From NCBI GenBank assembly GCA_963626555.1, contig CAVFXQ010000006.1:11777-75776 (forward strand): 64,000 nucleotides of DNA, written 5' to 3'. A program made the position numbers and the translations under genes. The notes below the pieces were generated by a model. It saw only the letters and a program-made list of their open reading frames with translations. It was not told the origin of the DNA and did no database searches. Position 1 is the stretch's first letter. Every line of letters starts with the position of its first letter. The stretch comes from UBA1181 sp963626555 (GTDB taxonomy: Bacteria > Bacteroidota > Bacteroidia > Bacteroidales > Paludibacteraceae). Of this stretch, positions 51,121 to 60,402 are shown piece by piece.

Positions 51121-51723
51121 TTATTTTGTTACAATAAAACGTTGGCAAAGGTAGGAGTTTTTTTTGACACTATGAAATATATTTCGTTTTTTATGTTGGA
51201 GTTGTATCTGCCTGCCGATGATTCCACTATTAAGGCTTGTAAAAATGTTGAATCTTTTTGCTAACATCATATGCAGCTGCGACTCCATAGCAGATGAACA
51301 AAACATAAAAATAGACCCATTGGGTTTTATTATTCTTCTCCATTCAATAGAAAATAGTTCCATCCAACTTATGAAATCCTCATCAGTTGTAAAAGACTTA
51401 TCATTTACGATATTATTCTTTTTAGTACTATGATACGGAGGGTCTGTGAGGATAAGAGATACCGAATGGTCAGGTATCAATTTCATTGCATTAACAGAAT
51501 CATCATTAACAACAATAACATTATCATCTTTATAACATGTTAGTGACGTCAATGCATTTTGAACACTTGAAAAATCAGCACTTCTACTAATATATCGTTT
51601 AAAATCTTCCTATAAAACTATTTTTTCATCTATCACTACCCTTATATGATTTCCTAATTTATATGCAGAAGATTTTTTTAGACTGATAGTGATAATAGGA
51701 TGAGAATTGACAATTACAGACAT
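51121..51723 (-). pseudogene. Degraded DNA methyltransferase (N4/N6 type) with in-frame stop
   Basis: Starting at ATG 51723 one frame runs 37 codons (MSVIVNSHPIITISLKKSS and on), meets a TAG at 51610-51612, then continues in the same frame into a methyltransferase-like sequence: VIVVNDDSVNAMKLIPDHSV, SLILTDPPYHSTKKNN (motif IV DPPY) and WRRIIKPNGSIFMFCSSAM. After about RFNIFTS the sequence stops resembling the family, which suggests a further frameshift, and the SAM-binding FxGxG motif is missing. It is a decayed gene; stop-codon readthrough is unlikely. It sits between rpsO and the DUF4296 group. Confidence 0.7.
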
Positions 51724-52067
51724 AGCACCCTGCAAAAAACATCTTCAACCAAACCTGTCGCCAACAAGGTGTCTCCTTCTATTAATGTAAGTTGCTTTAT
51801 GTGGACTCCTTGCTTTATTCCTCCATTCTTAAACAAATGATGCACAAGACTTTGCAAATTGGTAACGGACTTTAATTTAATTTCAACCTCTTCTTTCGGG
51901 AAAGGTAAAATAACACCATTGTAGAACGGAGTGAAGCAGACTTCAGATTGCGCATCGGATAATTTCGCCACTTTTAGAAATCTTCCTTCATCATCTATCT
52001 CAATATACGAATTTGTATACATCTGACTTTCAGATAGATAAATTCTATTAGCAGCAATTCTTCTCAC
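51714..52067 (-). CDS. Hypothetical protein resembling the N-terminal part of an amidohydrolase
   Basis: A 117-residue protein starting at GTG. The opening (MRRIAANRIYLSESQMYTNS followed by YIEIDDEGRFLKVAKL and ending PFYNGVILPFP) looks like the small N-terminal beta domain of cytosine-deaminase-type amidohydrolases, but the metal-binding HxH and barrel are absent. Either the gene is a specialised short form or the remnant of a longer hydrolase. It overlaps the broken methyltransferase start by 10 bases and lies 20 bases after the DUF4296 gene. Confidence 0.55.
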   Translation of the reverse strand: MRRIAANRIYLSESQMYTNSYIEIDDEGRFLKVAKLSDAQSEVCFTPFYNGVILPFPKEEVEIKLKSVTNLQSLVHHLFKNGGIKQGVHIKQLTLIEGDTLLATGLVEDVFCRVLCL

Positions 52068-52087
52068 CTAAAACCAATTTTCTTTAA

Positions 52088-52552
52088 TTATTGCACAGAC
52101 GCTAATGTGTCTACTTTCAAACTATCCAACAAGGTACTATCCCTTTTCAGACTATCTGCAGAGAGAGAATCAATTCTGGCAATTGCCTCTGTCTGAGCCT
52201 CTTCTGCCATTGCTTTCATCAACGAATCTTTTTTTTCTGTTAGCCTTTCGTATACCTTATTGTAAACACCTTCCCATACATCTAAATTCTCAGTATACCA
52301 TACCAATGCAGAATCAAACTCCGCCTCCGACACTCCATACCGCTTCAGCAACTCATAATAACAGGTATTGCGATCAAGCCCATTCGGCAGTCCTTTCAAA
52401 CCGATCGAAGCATTGATTTGATAGTATTCGTACAAGATATTTTCCATCTTCTTCTCTTCTATAACAGGTTTTCCATTAGAAGGATGACACCCAACCGACA
52501 TAGCCAACACAATCAGCACGGCAACAAACAACACAGCATACTCTCTTCTCAT
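52088..52552 (-). CDS. DUF4296 lipoprotein
   Basis: A 154-residue protein; the ATG at 52552 (MRREYAVLFVAVLIVLAMSV) is preferred because it gives a lipoprotein signal ending MSVGC and leaves a short gap to lspA. The conserved region ILYEYYQINASIG ... ELLKRYGVSEAEFDSALVWYTENLD is typical of DUF4296. The C-terminus is charged and helical. The family has no known function. Encoded just after lspA, the enzyme that processes such lipoproteins. Confidence 0.85.
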   Translation of the reverse strand: MRREYAVLFVAVLIVLAMSVGCHPSNGKPVIEEKKMENILYEYYQINASIGLKGLPNGLDRNTCYYELLKRYGVSEAEFDSALVWYTENLDVWEGVYNKVYERLTEKKDSLMKAMAEEAQTEAIARIDSLSADSLKRDSTLLDSLKVDTLASVQ

Positions 52553-52568
52553 CTTTTTGAAATTAATG

Positions 52569-53249
52569 TTAACATACCTTCTCCCTTTTGCCATCTTCCT
52601 TTTTCTGTTCCTTTTCCTCTTCTTTAAACTCCTCTTTCAAGGTTTTATTTTGGAAAATCAACATCCAAAATATGCTGATGCAAATAGCAGAATCGGCGAT
52701 GTTGAAGACAGGATCAAAGAATGTGAAATGATTGCCTCCCACAAAAGGCATCCACGTCGGCAGAGTGGTATCTATCAATGGGAAATAGAGCATATCTACA
52801 ACTTTCCCATAAAACCAAGTTGAATAGCCTCCATCCGCAGGGAACGCCTCTGCAACGATAGGGAGTTGACTTGAATAGATTGGATGACTTGCACTGAAGG
52901 TTACACCGTAAAAAACACAATCGATTATATTACCCAAGGCGCCAGCCACCAAAGCGGCTATGCATAGGACATAACCTAAAGAAAGGTTTTTGCGAAGAAT
53001 GCGATAGAGGTAATAGCCCAACGCACCCACCGCCAATATTCTGAAAATTGTCAAAATAATCTTATTGAACAACTCCAAGCCAAACGCCATGCCGTTGTTC
53101 TCTATGAAACGAATCTGGAACCAACTAAAGACCTCAACCGACTCTCCCAAGAAGAAATGCGTCTTCACATAGATCTTGACGATCTGATCCACCACTACGA
53201 TGAACGCCAACAAGGCGAATGCAATGGTGGCCTTTCCTTTCCGTGTCAT
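52569..53249 (-). CDS. lspA: Lipoprotein signal peptidase II
   Basis: Membrane aspartyl protease that removes lipoprotein signal peptides. Four hydrophobic helices are visible. The catalytic aspartates sit in AGALGNIIDCVFYG and FFDPVFNIADSAICI. At 226 residues it is longer than many LspA because of an inserted periplasmic loop and a charged C-terminal tail (EFKEEEKEQKKEDGKREK). It lies between the DksA/TraR-like gene and the DUF4296 gene. Confidence 0.94.
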   Translation of the reverse strand: MTRKGKATIAFALLAFIVVVDQIVKIYVKTHFFLGESVEVFSWFQIRFIENNGMAFGLELFNKIILTIFRILAVGALGYYLYRILRKNLSLGYVLCIAALVAGALGNIIDCVFYGVTFSASHPIYSSQLPIVAEAFPADGGYSTWFYGKVVDMLYFPLIDTTLPTWMPFVGGNHFTFFDPVFNIADSAICISIFWMLIFQNKTLKEEFKEEEKEQKKEDGKREKVC

Positions 53250-53294
53250 CTCTTGATACTGTATTTCGTTGGTTACTAAATTATTACAACAATT

Positions 53295-53675
53295 TTATTT
53301 TTTTCCTTTTTCTTTTGACTCAACACTCAAGGTGGCGTGAGGCACAGCCAGCAGACGCTCTTTGGGGATGAGCTTTCCCGTTACTCTATCGATTCCGTAA
53401 GTCTTATTTTCAATACGAACCAAAGCGGCCTCTAAATGCTGTATGAACTTCATTTGGCGTTGAGCCAATCGACCTGATTCTTCTTTTGTGGCATTTACTG
53501 CGCCTTCGTCTAAAAGTTTCAAAGTTGGTGACGTATCAGCCACATCATTACCGTCAACGCTCGCCATGCTGTTCCTGAATATCTCATAATCACGCTTTGC
53601 AGCGGCCAATTTTTCAAGGATTACCCCCTTGAACATCTCCAACTCCTCGTCGGAATATCGTGTTTTCTCTGCCAT
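53295..53675 (-). CDS. DksA/TraR-family protein without zinc cysteines
   Basis: A 126-residue protein of the DksA/TraR family, which modulates RNA polymerase. The N-terminal coiled coil and the C-terminal signature YGIDRVTGKLIPKERLLAVPHATLSVESK are clear. The cysteine usually found in this signature is Asp here, and there is no other cysteine in the protein, so no zinc finger can form. It lies 45 bases before lspA, the usual Bacteroidales order. Confidence 0.9.
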   Translation of the reverse strand: MAEKTRYSDEELEMFKGVILEKLAAAKRDYEIFRNSMASVDGNDVADTSPTLKLLDEGAVNATKEESGRLAQRQMKFIQHLEAALVRIENKTYGIDRVTGKLIPKERLLAVPHATLSVESKEKGKK

Positions 53676-53742
53676 AGATTTTTAAGTGTATTTTATATTT
53701 GTTTTTGCGACGTGCGAATATAATTAAAAATCTTGTTTTTAC

Positions 53743-53788
53743 AAAAAGAACAACGAGACGCACAACAGAAATCTGGCATGCGTCTCGT
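53743..53788 (-). terminator. Terminator of the tryptophan operon
   Basis: A perfect 10-bp stem (53779-53788 with 53753-53762) with a 16-base loop, followed on the minus strand by TGTTCTTTTTG. It lies 24 bases after trpA. Confidence 0.75.
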
Positions 53789-53812
53789 CATCATATTTTT
53801 CTTTACAAAATC

Positions 53813-54586
53813 TTAATGCTTCAAGTTATCAATCAACTTGGCAACTGCCTCTTTGATGGTTGGCTGCTCTGACAGACATTTTACAAAAGCACTTCCGATG
53901 ATGGCACCTCTCGAGTATTTGCATGCAGCATCGTATGTCTCCTTGTTTGAAACACCAAAACCTACGAGAGTTGGATTCTTTAACTTCATGTCGGAGATAC
54001 GTTTGAAATAAGCTTGTTTTTCATCGTTGAAACTTTTCTGCGCACCTGTCGTAGAGGCTGAAGAAACCATATAGACAAAACCAGTGCTGATGTCGTCAAT
54101 TTGACGAATACGCTCGTCTGTTGTCTCAGGGGTAACCAACAAGATGAATTTGATACCATATTTCTCGGCGATTGGCTTGTATTGTGCTTCATACTCCTCT
54201 AATGGAATATCAGGAATGATGAAGCCGTCTACACCCACCTCTGCAGCCTTTTTACAGTTATTCTCAAAGCCGTATTGCATAGCCGTGTTGAGGTAACCCA
54301 TCAAAATCAAAGGCATATCCGTAACTTTACGAATGTCTTTCAACTGCTCAAAAAGGACTTTCTGCGACATTCCATTGTTCAACGCCTTCTGGCTACTGGC
54401 CTGGATTACTGGTCCGTCTGCCATCGGGTCGGAAAAAGGCACTCCAATTTCAACCATGTTCACACCAGCATTGTCCAACTCTTTAATTACCTCTACCGTA
54501 CTTTCCAACTTTGGGAAGCCCGCTGTAAAATAGACTGACAACAAGTTCCCCTTATTCTCTGAAAATAGTTTTGCTATTCTATCCAT
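53813..54586 (-). CDS. trpA: Tryptophan synthase alpha chain
   Basis: Cleaves indole-3-glycerol phosphate to indole, which passes to TrpB. The 257-residue TIM barrel has catalytic Glu in NMVEIGVPFSDPMADGPVIQ and phosphate-binding GFGVSNKETYDAACKYSRGAIIGSAFVK. It is the last gene of the trp operon; in Bacteroidales the alpha gene lies at the far end from trpB. Confidence 0.97.
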   Translation of the reverse strand: MDRIAKLFSENKGNLLSVYFTAGFPKLESTVEVIKELDNAGVNMVEIGVPFSDPMADGPVIQASSQKALNNGMSQKVLFEQLKDIRKVTDMPLILMGYLNTAMQYGFENNCKKAAEVGVDGFIIPDIPLEEYEAQYKPIAEKYGIKFILLVTPETTDERIRQIDDISTGFVYMVSSASTTGAQKSFNDEKQAYFKRISDMKLKNPTLVGFGVSNKETYDAACKYSRGAIIGSAFVKCLSEQPTIKEAVAKLIDNLKH

Positions 54587-54622
54587 ATCTATTAGTTTTT
54601 TGTTTCTAAATTAACTTTCACT

Positions 54623-55246
54623 TTAACGAACCAACTGAAACATCGTTTTCAATCGATCTACATCTTTCAAGGCAGGCGAAATCTCAAAGCGACTGTTCAA
54701 GTCGATGCCCACCATTTTCGGATGGTTGAAGGCTTTCACCGCTTCGGCATCTTCCTCCGACAAACCGCCACTGAGCAAGAACGGCAAATCACCGTGATAA
54801 TGACTCAAAATTTCCCAATCAAACTTGCGACCTGCACCTCCATAACTCTTCGTTTTCGTATCAAATAGCAAAAAATCGCAAGTACTCTGGTACTCTTCGC
54901 TCCTTTCCAAATCATCTTCATCGTTTATTCCAAAGGCTTTAAAGACGAGTAGTCCACTGTTTTTCAAACTTCTGCACAACTCTGAGGACTCGTTTCCATG
55001 CAACTGAACGCCATCCAAATGAAAAAGTTTGACAATTCTGAAAATCTGTTCTTCAGCATAATTGACGAACACGCCGATTTTCTTTGTTTTTCCAAAACTG
55101 AAATTCAACGCCACACTCATCTCTTCTGGCACATAGCGTGGAGACTTTGGATAAAAAATCAGACCCAAGAAATCAGGCTCTAAAGCCAGCACATCCCGAA
55201 TATTCTGCACATCTCGCATGCCACACACCTTTATCAACGTCTTCAT
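54623..55246 (-). CDS. trpF: Phosphoribosylanthranilate isomerase
   Basis: Isomerises phosphoribosylanthranilate to CdRP. The ATG at 55246 (MKTLIKVCGMRDVQNI) fits the family and has a GGAAAGGA ribosome site; another ATG lies four codons upstream. KVCGMRD holds the catalytic Cys, and LLFDTKTKSYGGAGRKFDW and LSGGLSEEDAEAV complete the barrel. Length 207 residues is normal. Confidence 0.95.
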   Translation of the reverse strand: MKTLIKVCGMRDVQNIRDVLALEPDFLGLIFYPKSPRYVPEEMSVALNFSFGKTKKIGVFVNYAEEQIFRIVKLFHLDGVQLHGNESSELCRSLKNSGLLVFKAFGINDEDDLERSEEYQSTCDFLLFDTKTKSYGGAGRKFDWEILSHYHGDLPFLLSGGLSEEDAEAVKAFNHPKMVGIDLNSRFEISPALKDVDRLKTMFQLVR

Positions 55247-55268
55247 AGTCCTTTCCATGTTTTGAAGC

Positions 55269-56063
55269 TTACTGATTTTGAAGATCTTTCACCTGTTCAA
55301 TAAACTGTTTCAGAGCCGAAGGAGGATTTCCCATCTTCATAAAGTTCTCGCCCATCAAGAAACCTCGAAAGCCTTCTTTTCGAAGTCGAACGACAGTTTC
55401 AGGTTGCGAAATGCCACTTTCCGAGATTTTCAGATAATCATTTGGAATCTCGTGGCAGAGACGGATGGAAGCCTCCAAGTTGACCTCAAAAGTCTTCAGA
55501 TTGCGGTTGTTAATGCCCACAATATCAATATTCTCGTCAATATGGTTGGATTCGCCATTTTCATGAAGTTCGAGGAGCGTTTCCAAACCCAACTCGTGCG
55601 CTTTCTTTGCAAAACGTTTACACTCGTCCGTCGTGAGAACGGAGGCGATAAGCAACACGATGTCGGCACCACACCCCTTTGCCATAGTCAACTGATATTC
55701 ATCAACAATGAACTCTTTGAAGAGCAGAGGCAGATTGACTTTTGAACGCACCGCCAACATATCCTCGTAGCCACCAGCGAAGAACTTTCTGTCTTGCAAA
55801 ATGGAAACTCCACTCGCTCCATTCGCCTCATAGCCAGGAATAATCACAGTAGGATCGCCATCCTCCTTAATAAATCCTTTGGAAGGAGATTTACGCTTGA
55901 ACTCCGAAATGATTCCTGTGTCGGACAACTCTAAGCTTTTTCGCATAGAATTGCACTTTCTTGAGAAATACGGCTGTTGCTCCCAATAAGACTCGTTGTA
56001 CTGCGCCGTCAACACTTTCAACTCCTCTCTTTTATTGGCCACTATCGTATCTAAATAACTCAT
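55269..56063 (-). CDS. trpC: Indole-3-glycerol phosphate synthase
   Basis: Closes the indole ring by decarboxylating CdRP. The ATG at 56063 (MSYLDTIVANKREELKVL) is preferred over an upstream TTG. FKRKSPSKGFI, LFKEFIVDEYQL, GINNRNLKTFEVNLEAS and SESGI are the classical motifs. It is a separate gene rather than fused to trpF. Confidence 0.96.
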   Translation of the reverse strand: MSYLDTIVANKREELKVLTAQYNESYWEQQPYFSRKCNSMRKSLELSDTGIISEFKRKSPSKGFIKEDGDPTVIIPGYEANGASGVSILQDRKFFAGGYEDMLAVRSKVNLPLLFKEFIVDEYQLTMAKGCGADIVLLIASVLTTDECKRFAKKAHELGLETLLELHENGESNHIDENIDIVGINNRNLKTFEVNLEASIRLCHEIPNDYLKISESGISQPETVVRLRKEGFRGFLMGENFMKMGNPPSALKQFIEQVKDLQNQ

Positions 56064-56089
56064 AATCAAAATAAATTTAGTCAGATATA

Positions 56090-57085
56090 TTATGAGTTCA
56101 CTTCAATAAATTTCTTCAATGTTGCAAGAGCTTTCCCACTTTCAATAGTCTCGCGAGCCTCAGCCAAACAGTCGTCAATGCTCTTCGACTGGTTGATAGT
56201 ATGGATGGCGAAACCTGCGTTAGCGATGACACAATTCTTCTGAGCCTCGGAAGCCGTGTTGGACAAGACGTTATCAAAGATTTGCTTAGCATCTTCTGGC
56301 GTTTTTCCGCCAAAAATATCAGACTGGGTGATGCGCTTCAAACCAATTTGCTCTGGAGAATAAACTTTCTCGCTACTATTGGTAGAAACCTTGAAATCGC
56401 TGGTCAAAGAAATCTCATCATATCCGTCCAAACTCGTTACAACACCATAATTAACACTCAATGTTTGAAATACGTTGGTGTAAAGCCTCAACTGGTTGAG
56501 GTCTGCTGTTCCAAGCAGCTGATTGGCAGGACGACAAGGGTTCACCAATGGACCGAGCAGGTTGAACACTGTGCGGAACTGTAGGCTCTTGCGAATGCCT
56601 GCCACACTCTTCAAGGCAGGAGTAAACAAAGGCGCATGCATGTATGCCATACCCGTCTCCTCAATAGAACGCTTCAACAGATTTTCATCCGTTGTGAACT
56701 TCACACCGTGCAGTTCCATCACGTTGCTGGCACCGCTCACAGATGAAGCCCCATAATTGCCGTGTTTTGCAACCTTGTAGCCTGCAGCCGCCACAACAAT
56801 GCACGAGCAAGTGGAGATATTGAACGTGTTCTTACCATCACCACCCGTTCCCACAATATCAACAGGGTTATAAGCCGAAAAATCCAACGGCTTCTGCGTG
56901 TCAATCAACGCCTGACGAAAGCCTATCAACTCCTCTACAGAGACATCGCGCATACGGAATACAGAAAGCAAAGCGGCCACCTGCGTGTCAGGATAGACTC
57001 CCTTCGTTATATTGGACAAGAGTTCGGTTGCCTCGCTACGAGTCAATTCCTCTCTACAAAACAATTTTTCTAATATCTGTTTCAT
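56090..57085 (-). CDS. trpD: Anthranilate phosphoribosyltransferase
   Basis: Transfers phosphoribose to anthranilate. The 331-residue protein carries the PRPP and anthranilate motifs DIVGTGGDGKNTFNISTCS and KHGNYGASSVSGASNVME, and LGPLVNPCRPANQLLGT. It lies 15 bases after trpG. Confidence 0.97.
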   Translation of the reverse strand: MKQILEKLFCREELTRSEATELLSNITKGVYPDTQVAALLSVFRMRDVSVEELIGFRQALIDTQKPLDFSAYNPVDIVGTGGDGKNTFNISTCSCIVVAAAGYKVAKHGNYGASSVSGASNVMELHGVKFTTDENLLKRSIEETGMAYMHAPLFTPALKSVAGIRKSLQFRTVFNLLGPLVNPCRPANQLLGTADLNQLRLYTNVFQTLSVNYGVVTSLDGYDEISLTSDFKVSTNSSEKVYSPEQIGLKRITQSDIFGGKTPEDAKQIFDNVLSNTASEAQKNCVIANAGFAIHTINQSKSIDDCLAEARETIESGKALATLKKFIEVNS

Positions 57086-57100
57086 ATTGATTTCTTTTGA

Positions 57101-57664
57101 TTAGAGTTTCAAAAAATTACCAACAATGACTTTTCCATCGGGTGTCAACACTGATTCTGGATGGAACTGAATACCATGGATGTCAAAAGAACGATGGCAC
57201 ACAGCCATAATCTGCCCCTCTTTGCTAACAGCCGTAACCTCTAAATCCGGAGACAGATTCTTATCGTCGATCACCCAAGAGTGATAGCGACCAACGGGGA
57301 ACTCCGTTGGCAAACCTTCAAAAATAGGATCCTTGGCAACAATGTCGACTGGAGTCTGCACCCCGTGGAACACCTGACTCAAGTTCGTCAGTTTTGATCC
57401 GAAAGCCTCACCTATTGCCTGATGTCCCAAACAAACACCCAACATACTTTTTCTTCCTGCGTAGGTACGAATAACATCCAACAACAAACCTGCCTCCGAA
57501 GGTATACCAGGGCCGGGAGAAAGAATGATTTTATCATATTTCTCCAAATCCTCCAAGTTGAACTGGTCATTACGAATCACATCTACCTCCGCTCCCAATT
57601 CCTCTACTAAATGACGGAGATTGTATGTGAACGAGTCATAATTATCAACAATTACTACTTTCAT
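57101..57664 (-). CDS. trpG: Anthranilate synthase glutamine amidotransferase subunit
   Basis: Provides ammonia to TrpE. The class I amidotransferase triad is present: Cys in MLGVCLGHQAIGEAFG, and His/Glu in GIQFHPESVLTPDG. Length is 187 residues. A similar subunit serves p-aminobenzoate synthesis, but the operon context assigns it to tryptophan. Confidence 0.96.
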   Translation of the reverse strand: MKVVIVDNYDSFTYNLRHLVEELGAEVDVIRNDQFNLEDLEKYDKIILSPGPGIPSEAGLLLDVIRTYAGRKSMLGVCLGHQAIGEAFGSKLTNLSQVFHGVQTPVDIVAKDPIFEGLPTEFPVGRYHSWVIDDKNLSPDLEVTAVSKEGQIMAVCHRSFDIHGIQFHPESVLTPDGKVIVGNFLKL

Positions 57665-57679
57665 AAATTTTAATCTTTG

Positions 57680-59074
57680 TTAAATTGTCTCCGCCATAAC
57701 AATGGCTTTCTTCAATGCACCTAATTTATTGTTAACCTCCTGCAATTCATATTCCTCATCTCCCTTAGCGACGATACCGCCTCCTGCTTGAAACCACAAC
57801 TCGTTGTTTCGGCTCACAAACGTACGGATCGTGATGGCTTGATTGAGGGAACCATCGAAACAGATTGTGCCGACACATCCTCCGTAGGCTCCACGGTTAT
57901 GAGGTTCAATCTCACTAATCAATTGCATAGCACGCACCTTAGGCGCACCACTCAACGTGCCAGCAGGGAATGTGTCTATAAACGCCTTCACGGAATCTGC
58001 CTCTGGTTTCATATCTCCGCTAACACGACTCACTAAATGAATAACATGGCTGTAGAATTGCGCCTCTTTGTAGAAGTCCACTTTCACATGGTTGCAGTTG
58101 CGACTGAGGTCATTTCTTGCCAAATCAACCAACATGACGTGTTCCTCGTTCTCCTTTGGATTTGCCAAAAGGGCAGCCGCCAAACGCTCGTCTTCAGCCT
58201 TGTCTCCTGTTCGTTTCGTCGTTCCCGCAATAGGATCTATGTAAGCGCGACCATCTTCAATACGGCAATGCGTTTCGGGCGATGACCCCAATATTCTAAA
58301 ACCTCCGAAATCAAAATAAAACAAGTATGGAGAAGGATTAATGCTTCTCAACGCACGATATAGTTTGAAATCATCACCCTTATATTTCTGAATGAAACGG
58401 CGAGACAATACAATTTGGAAGACGTCACCACGCAAGCAATGGGCTATTCCCTTTCGGATATTCGCCTTATGCTCCTCATCGGTCAATGTACTATAAGTCT
58501 GCCCCACTGTTTGGAATGCATATTCCGTAGGTTGACCTCCTTTTATCTTTTGTTCCAACCAATCCAAGCGACTCTCTTCGCCATCCTCCAACAACTCAAG
58601 CAACACCATTTCGTGTTTGAAGTCGTTGAAGACAACGATATACTTAAACAAGATGTAGCAAACATCTGGAGCATCATTCTTCTCGGCTTTACTATCCTTA
58701 ACAGGAATACCCTCAAAATAGCGAACAGCGTTGAAGGTGGTGTAGCCTCTCAAACCTGCATAGTGGGCATATTCACCAGTAACCTCGAAGGCTTTCAAAA
58801 ACTCGTTGATAGCAGCATCCACACCAAAAGTCTTTGAAATATCGTGACAAGACTCTTTCTTATCGGGGAAGATAGAGACCGACTTGCCATGAGATACAGA
58901 AACACTGGCAATCGGACAGATAGCGACAAATGAACGGTTGTTCTCGCTTCCATGATAGTCAGAACTCTCCATCAAGGAACTCTGAGAGTAGAGATCGCGC
59001 AATTTCAAGTAGGTGCTGACAGGCGTATGGAGGTCGCCCAACATCGTTCTACTATTTACCTTGTATTTATACAT
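57680..59074 (-). CDS. trpE: Anthranilate synthase component I
   Basis: Converts chorismate to anthranilate, the committed step. The ATG at 59074 (MYKYKVNSRTML) is preferred over an upstream TTG. The feedback site for tryptophan is visible near the N-terminus (SSLMESSDYHGSENNRSFVA, an LxES-type motif). The chorismate site has AGTTKRTGDKAEDERL, FPAGTLSGAPKVRAM and GGCVGTICFDG. Length 464 residues is normal. Confidence 0.96.
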   Translation of the reverse strand: MYKYKVNSRTMLGDLHTPVSTYLKLRDLYSQSSLMESSDYHGSENNRSFVAICPIASVSVSHGKSVSIFPDKKESCHDISKTFGVDAAINEFLKAFEVTGEYAHYAGLRGYTTFNAVRYFEGIPVKDSKAEKNDAPDVCYILFKYIVVFNDFKHEMVLLELLEDGEESRLDWLEQKIKGGQPTEYAFQTVGQTYSTLTDEEHKANIRKGIAHCLRGDVFQIVLSRRFIQKYKGDDFKLYRALRSINPSPYLFYFDFGGFRILGSSPETHCRIEDGRAYIDPIAGTTKRTGDKAEDERLAAALLANPKENEEHVMLVDLARNDLSRNCNHVKVDFYKEAQFYSHVIHLVSRVSGDMKPEADSVKAFIDTFPAGTLSGAPKVRAMQLISEIEPHNRGAYGGCVGTICFDGSLNQAITIRTFVSRNNELWFQAGGGIVAKGDEEYELQEVNNKLGALKKAIVMAETI

Positions 59075-59092
59075 AACGGAATTCAAATTAGA

Positions 59093-60286
59093 TTAGAAAC
59101 GGTCGGCGAAATAAGTAGAGAATGTGTTCATATCCTTATCACCACGACCTGAAACAGTAACAACTACCACGTCAGTTGGTTTAAAAGTCATTTTCTTCAG
59201 TGTAGCCAATGCATGTGAACTTTCAATAGCTGGAATAATGCCTTCCAAACGTGAAAGATTCCAAGCAGCGTCCATTGCCTCGTCATCGTTGATAGAGAAG
59301 ACCTCAGCACGACCCGTCTTAGCCAGGTGGCAGTGAAGCGGACCTATACCTGGATAGTCCAAACCAGCAGAAATTGAATATGGCTCAATAATCTGACCAT
59401 CTTCCGTCTGCATCACGAGAATCTTGCTTCCGTGGAGGACTCCCAATCTGCCTAAATGAATAGTTGCAGCACTCTCGCCCGACTCTATTCCATGTCCGCC
59501 AGCCTCAGCCTCAACAAGTTTCACATTTTCATCATCTAAATAATGGTAGAAAGTACCTGCAGCGTTGCTTCCGCCACCTACGCAGGCGATCAAATAGTCG
59601 GGGTTCTCTCGCCCTTCTTGCTCCTTCAATTGTTTCTTAATCTCGGCACTGATGACAGATTGGAAACGCGCCACCATATCTGGATATGGGTCTGGACCCA
59701 CAACAGAGCCAATGATATAGAAAGTGTCAGAGGGATTACAGCACCAATCACGGATAGCCTCGTTCGTGGCATCTTTCAATGTTTTATTACCAGAAGTAAC
59801 GGGAACGACCTTTGCTCCGAGCATTTTCATACGTTGCACGTTCAGAAACTGGCGTTTCACATCGGTTTCACCCATATAAACCACGCACTCCAAGTTCATC
59901 AACGCGCAAACCGTCGCCGTAGCCACACCATGCTGCCCTGCACCCGTCTCAGCCACGATACGCGTCTTCCCCATTCGTTTAGCCAAAAGAATCTGACCTA
60001 AGGCATTGTTCAACTTGTGCGCTCCAGTATGGCACAAATCCTCGCGTTTTAAATAGACACGCGCTCCTACCTGCTCGGAAAGGCGACTTGCGAAATAAAG
60101 CGGAGTTGGGCGACCCACATAATCATGGAGCAGTTGGTTGAACTGCGCTTGAAAATCAGGTTCTTCCATTATCCTAAGGTAGTTAGCCTTCAAATCTTTC
60201 ACACATTTGTAAAGAATCTCAGGGACGTAGGCACCACCAAACTCGCCGTAGTAGCCTCTCTCATTAACATCATACTTCTTTGCCAT
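59093..60286 (-). CDS. trpB: Tryptophan synthase beta chain
   Basis: PLP enzyme joining indole and serine. The ATG at 60286 (MAKKYDVNERGYYGEFGGAY) is chosen because it fits the family; the frame upstream runs into the attenuator. The PLP lysine is in KREDLCHTGAHKLNNALG, with AETGAGQHGVATATVCAL and ACVGGGSNAAGTFYH. It is the first gene of the operon, behind the leader peptide and attenuator. Confidence 0.97.
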   Translation of the reverse strand: MAKKYDVNERGYYGEFGGAYVPEILYKCVKDLKANYLRIMEEPDFQAQFNQLLHDYVGRPTPLYFASRLSEQVGARVYLKREDLCHTGAHKLNNALGQILLAKRMGKTRIVAETGAGQHGVATATVCALMNLECVVYMGETDVKRQFLNVQRMKMLGAKVVPVTSGNKTLKDATNEAIRDWCCNPSDTFYIIGSVVGPDPYPDMVARFQSVISAEIKKQLKEQEGRENPDYLIACVGGGSNAAGTFYHYLDDENVKLVEAEAGGHGIESGESAATIHLGRLGVLHGSKILVMQTEDGQIIEPYSISAGLDYPGIGPLHCHLAKTGRAEVFSINDDEAMDAAWNLSRLEGIIPAIESSHALATLKKMTFKPTDVVVVTVSGRGDKDMNTFSTYFADRF

Positions 60287-60341
60287 AGTTTTATATTTTG
60301 TTTTTCTTTTTTTAAAATTTTGTAGAAGAGCCCTATCAAAC

Positions 60342-60373
60342 AAAAAGCCCATCGTGAGTACGACGGGCTTTTT
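60342..60373 (-). terminator. Attenuator hairpin of the trp operon
   Basis: On the minus strand a 14-bp stem (60373-60360 with 60355-60342, one G-U pair) with a 4-base loop ends in TTTTTG. The upstream segment 60410-60398 can instead pair with 60362-60354, which would open this terminator. It lies 56 bases before trpB. Confidence 0.9.
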
Positions 60374-60402
60374 AAAACTTTGCATTAATACAAAAACGTG
60401 CG

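Noticed and set aside
51610..51612. Amber recoding in the methyltransferase frame
   Set aside because: No sign of suppressor use elsewhere in the window, and the same gene has lost its C-terminus, so decay is simpler.
60287..60385. N-terminal extension of TrpB
   Set aside because: It would cover the attenuator terminator; TrpB starts normally at 60286.
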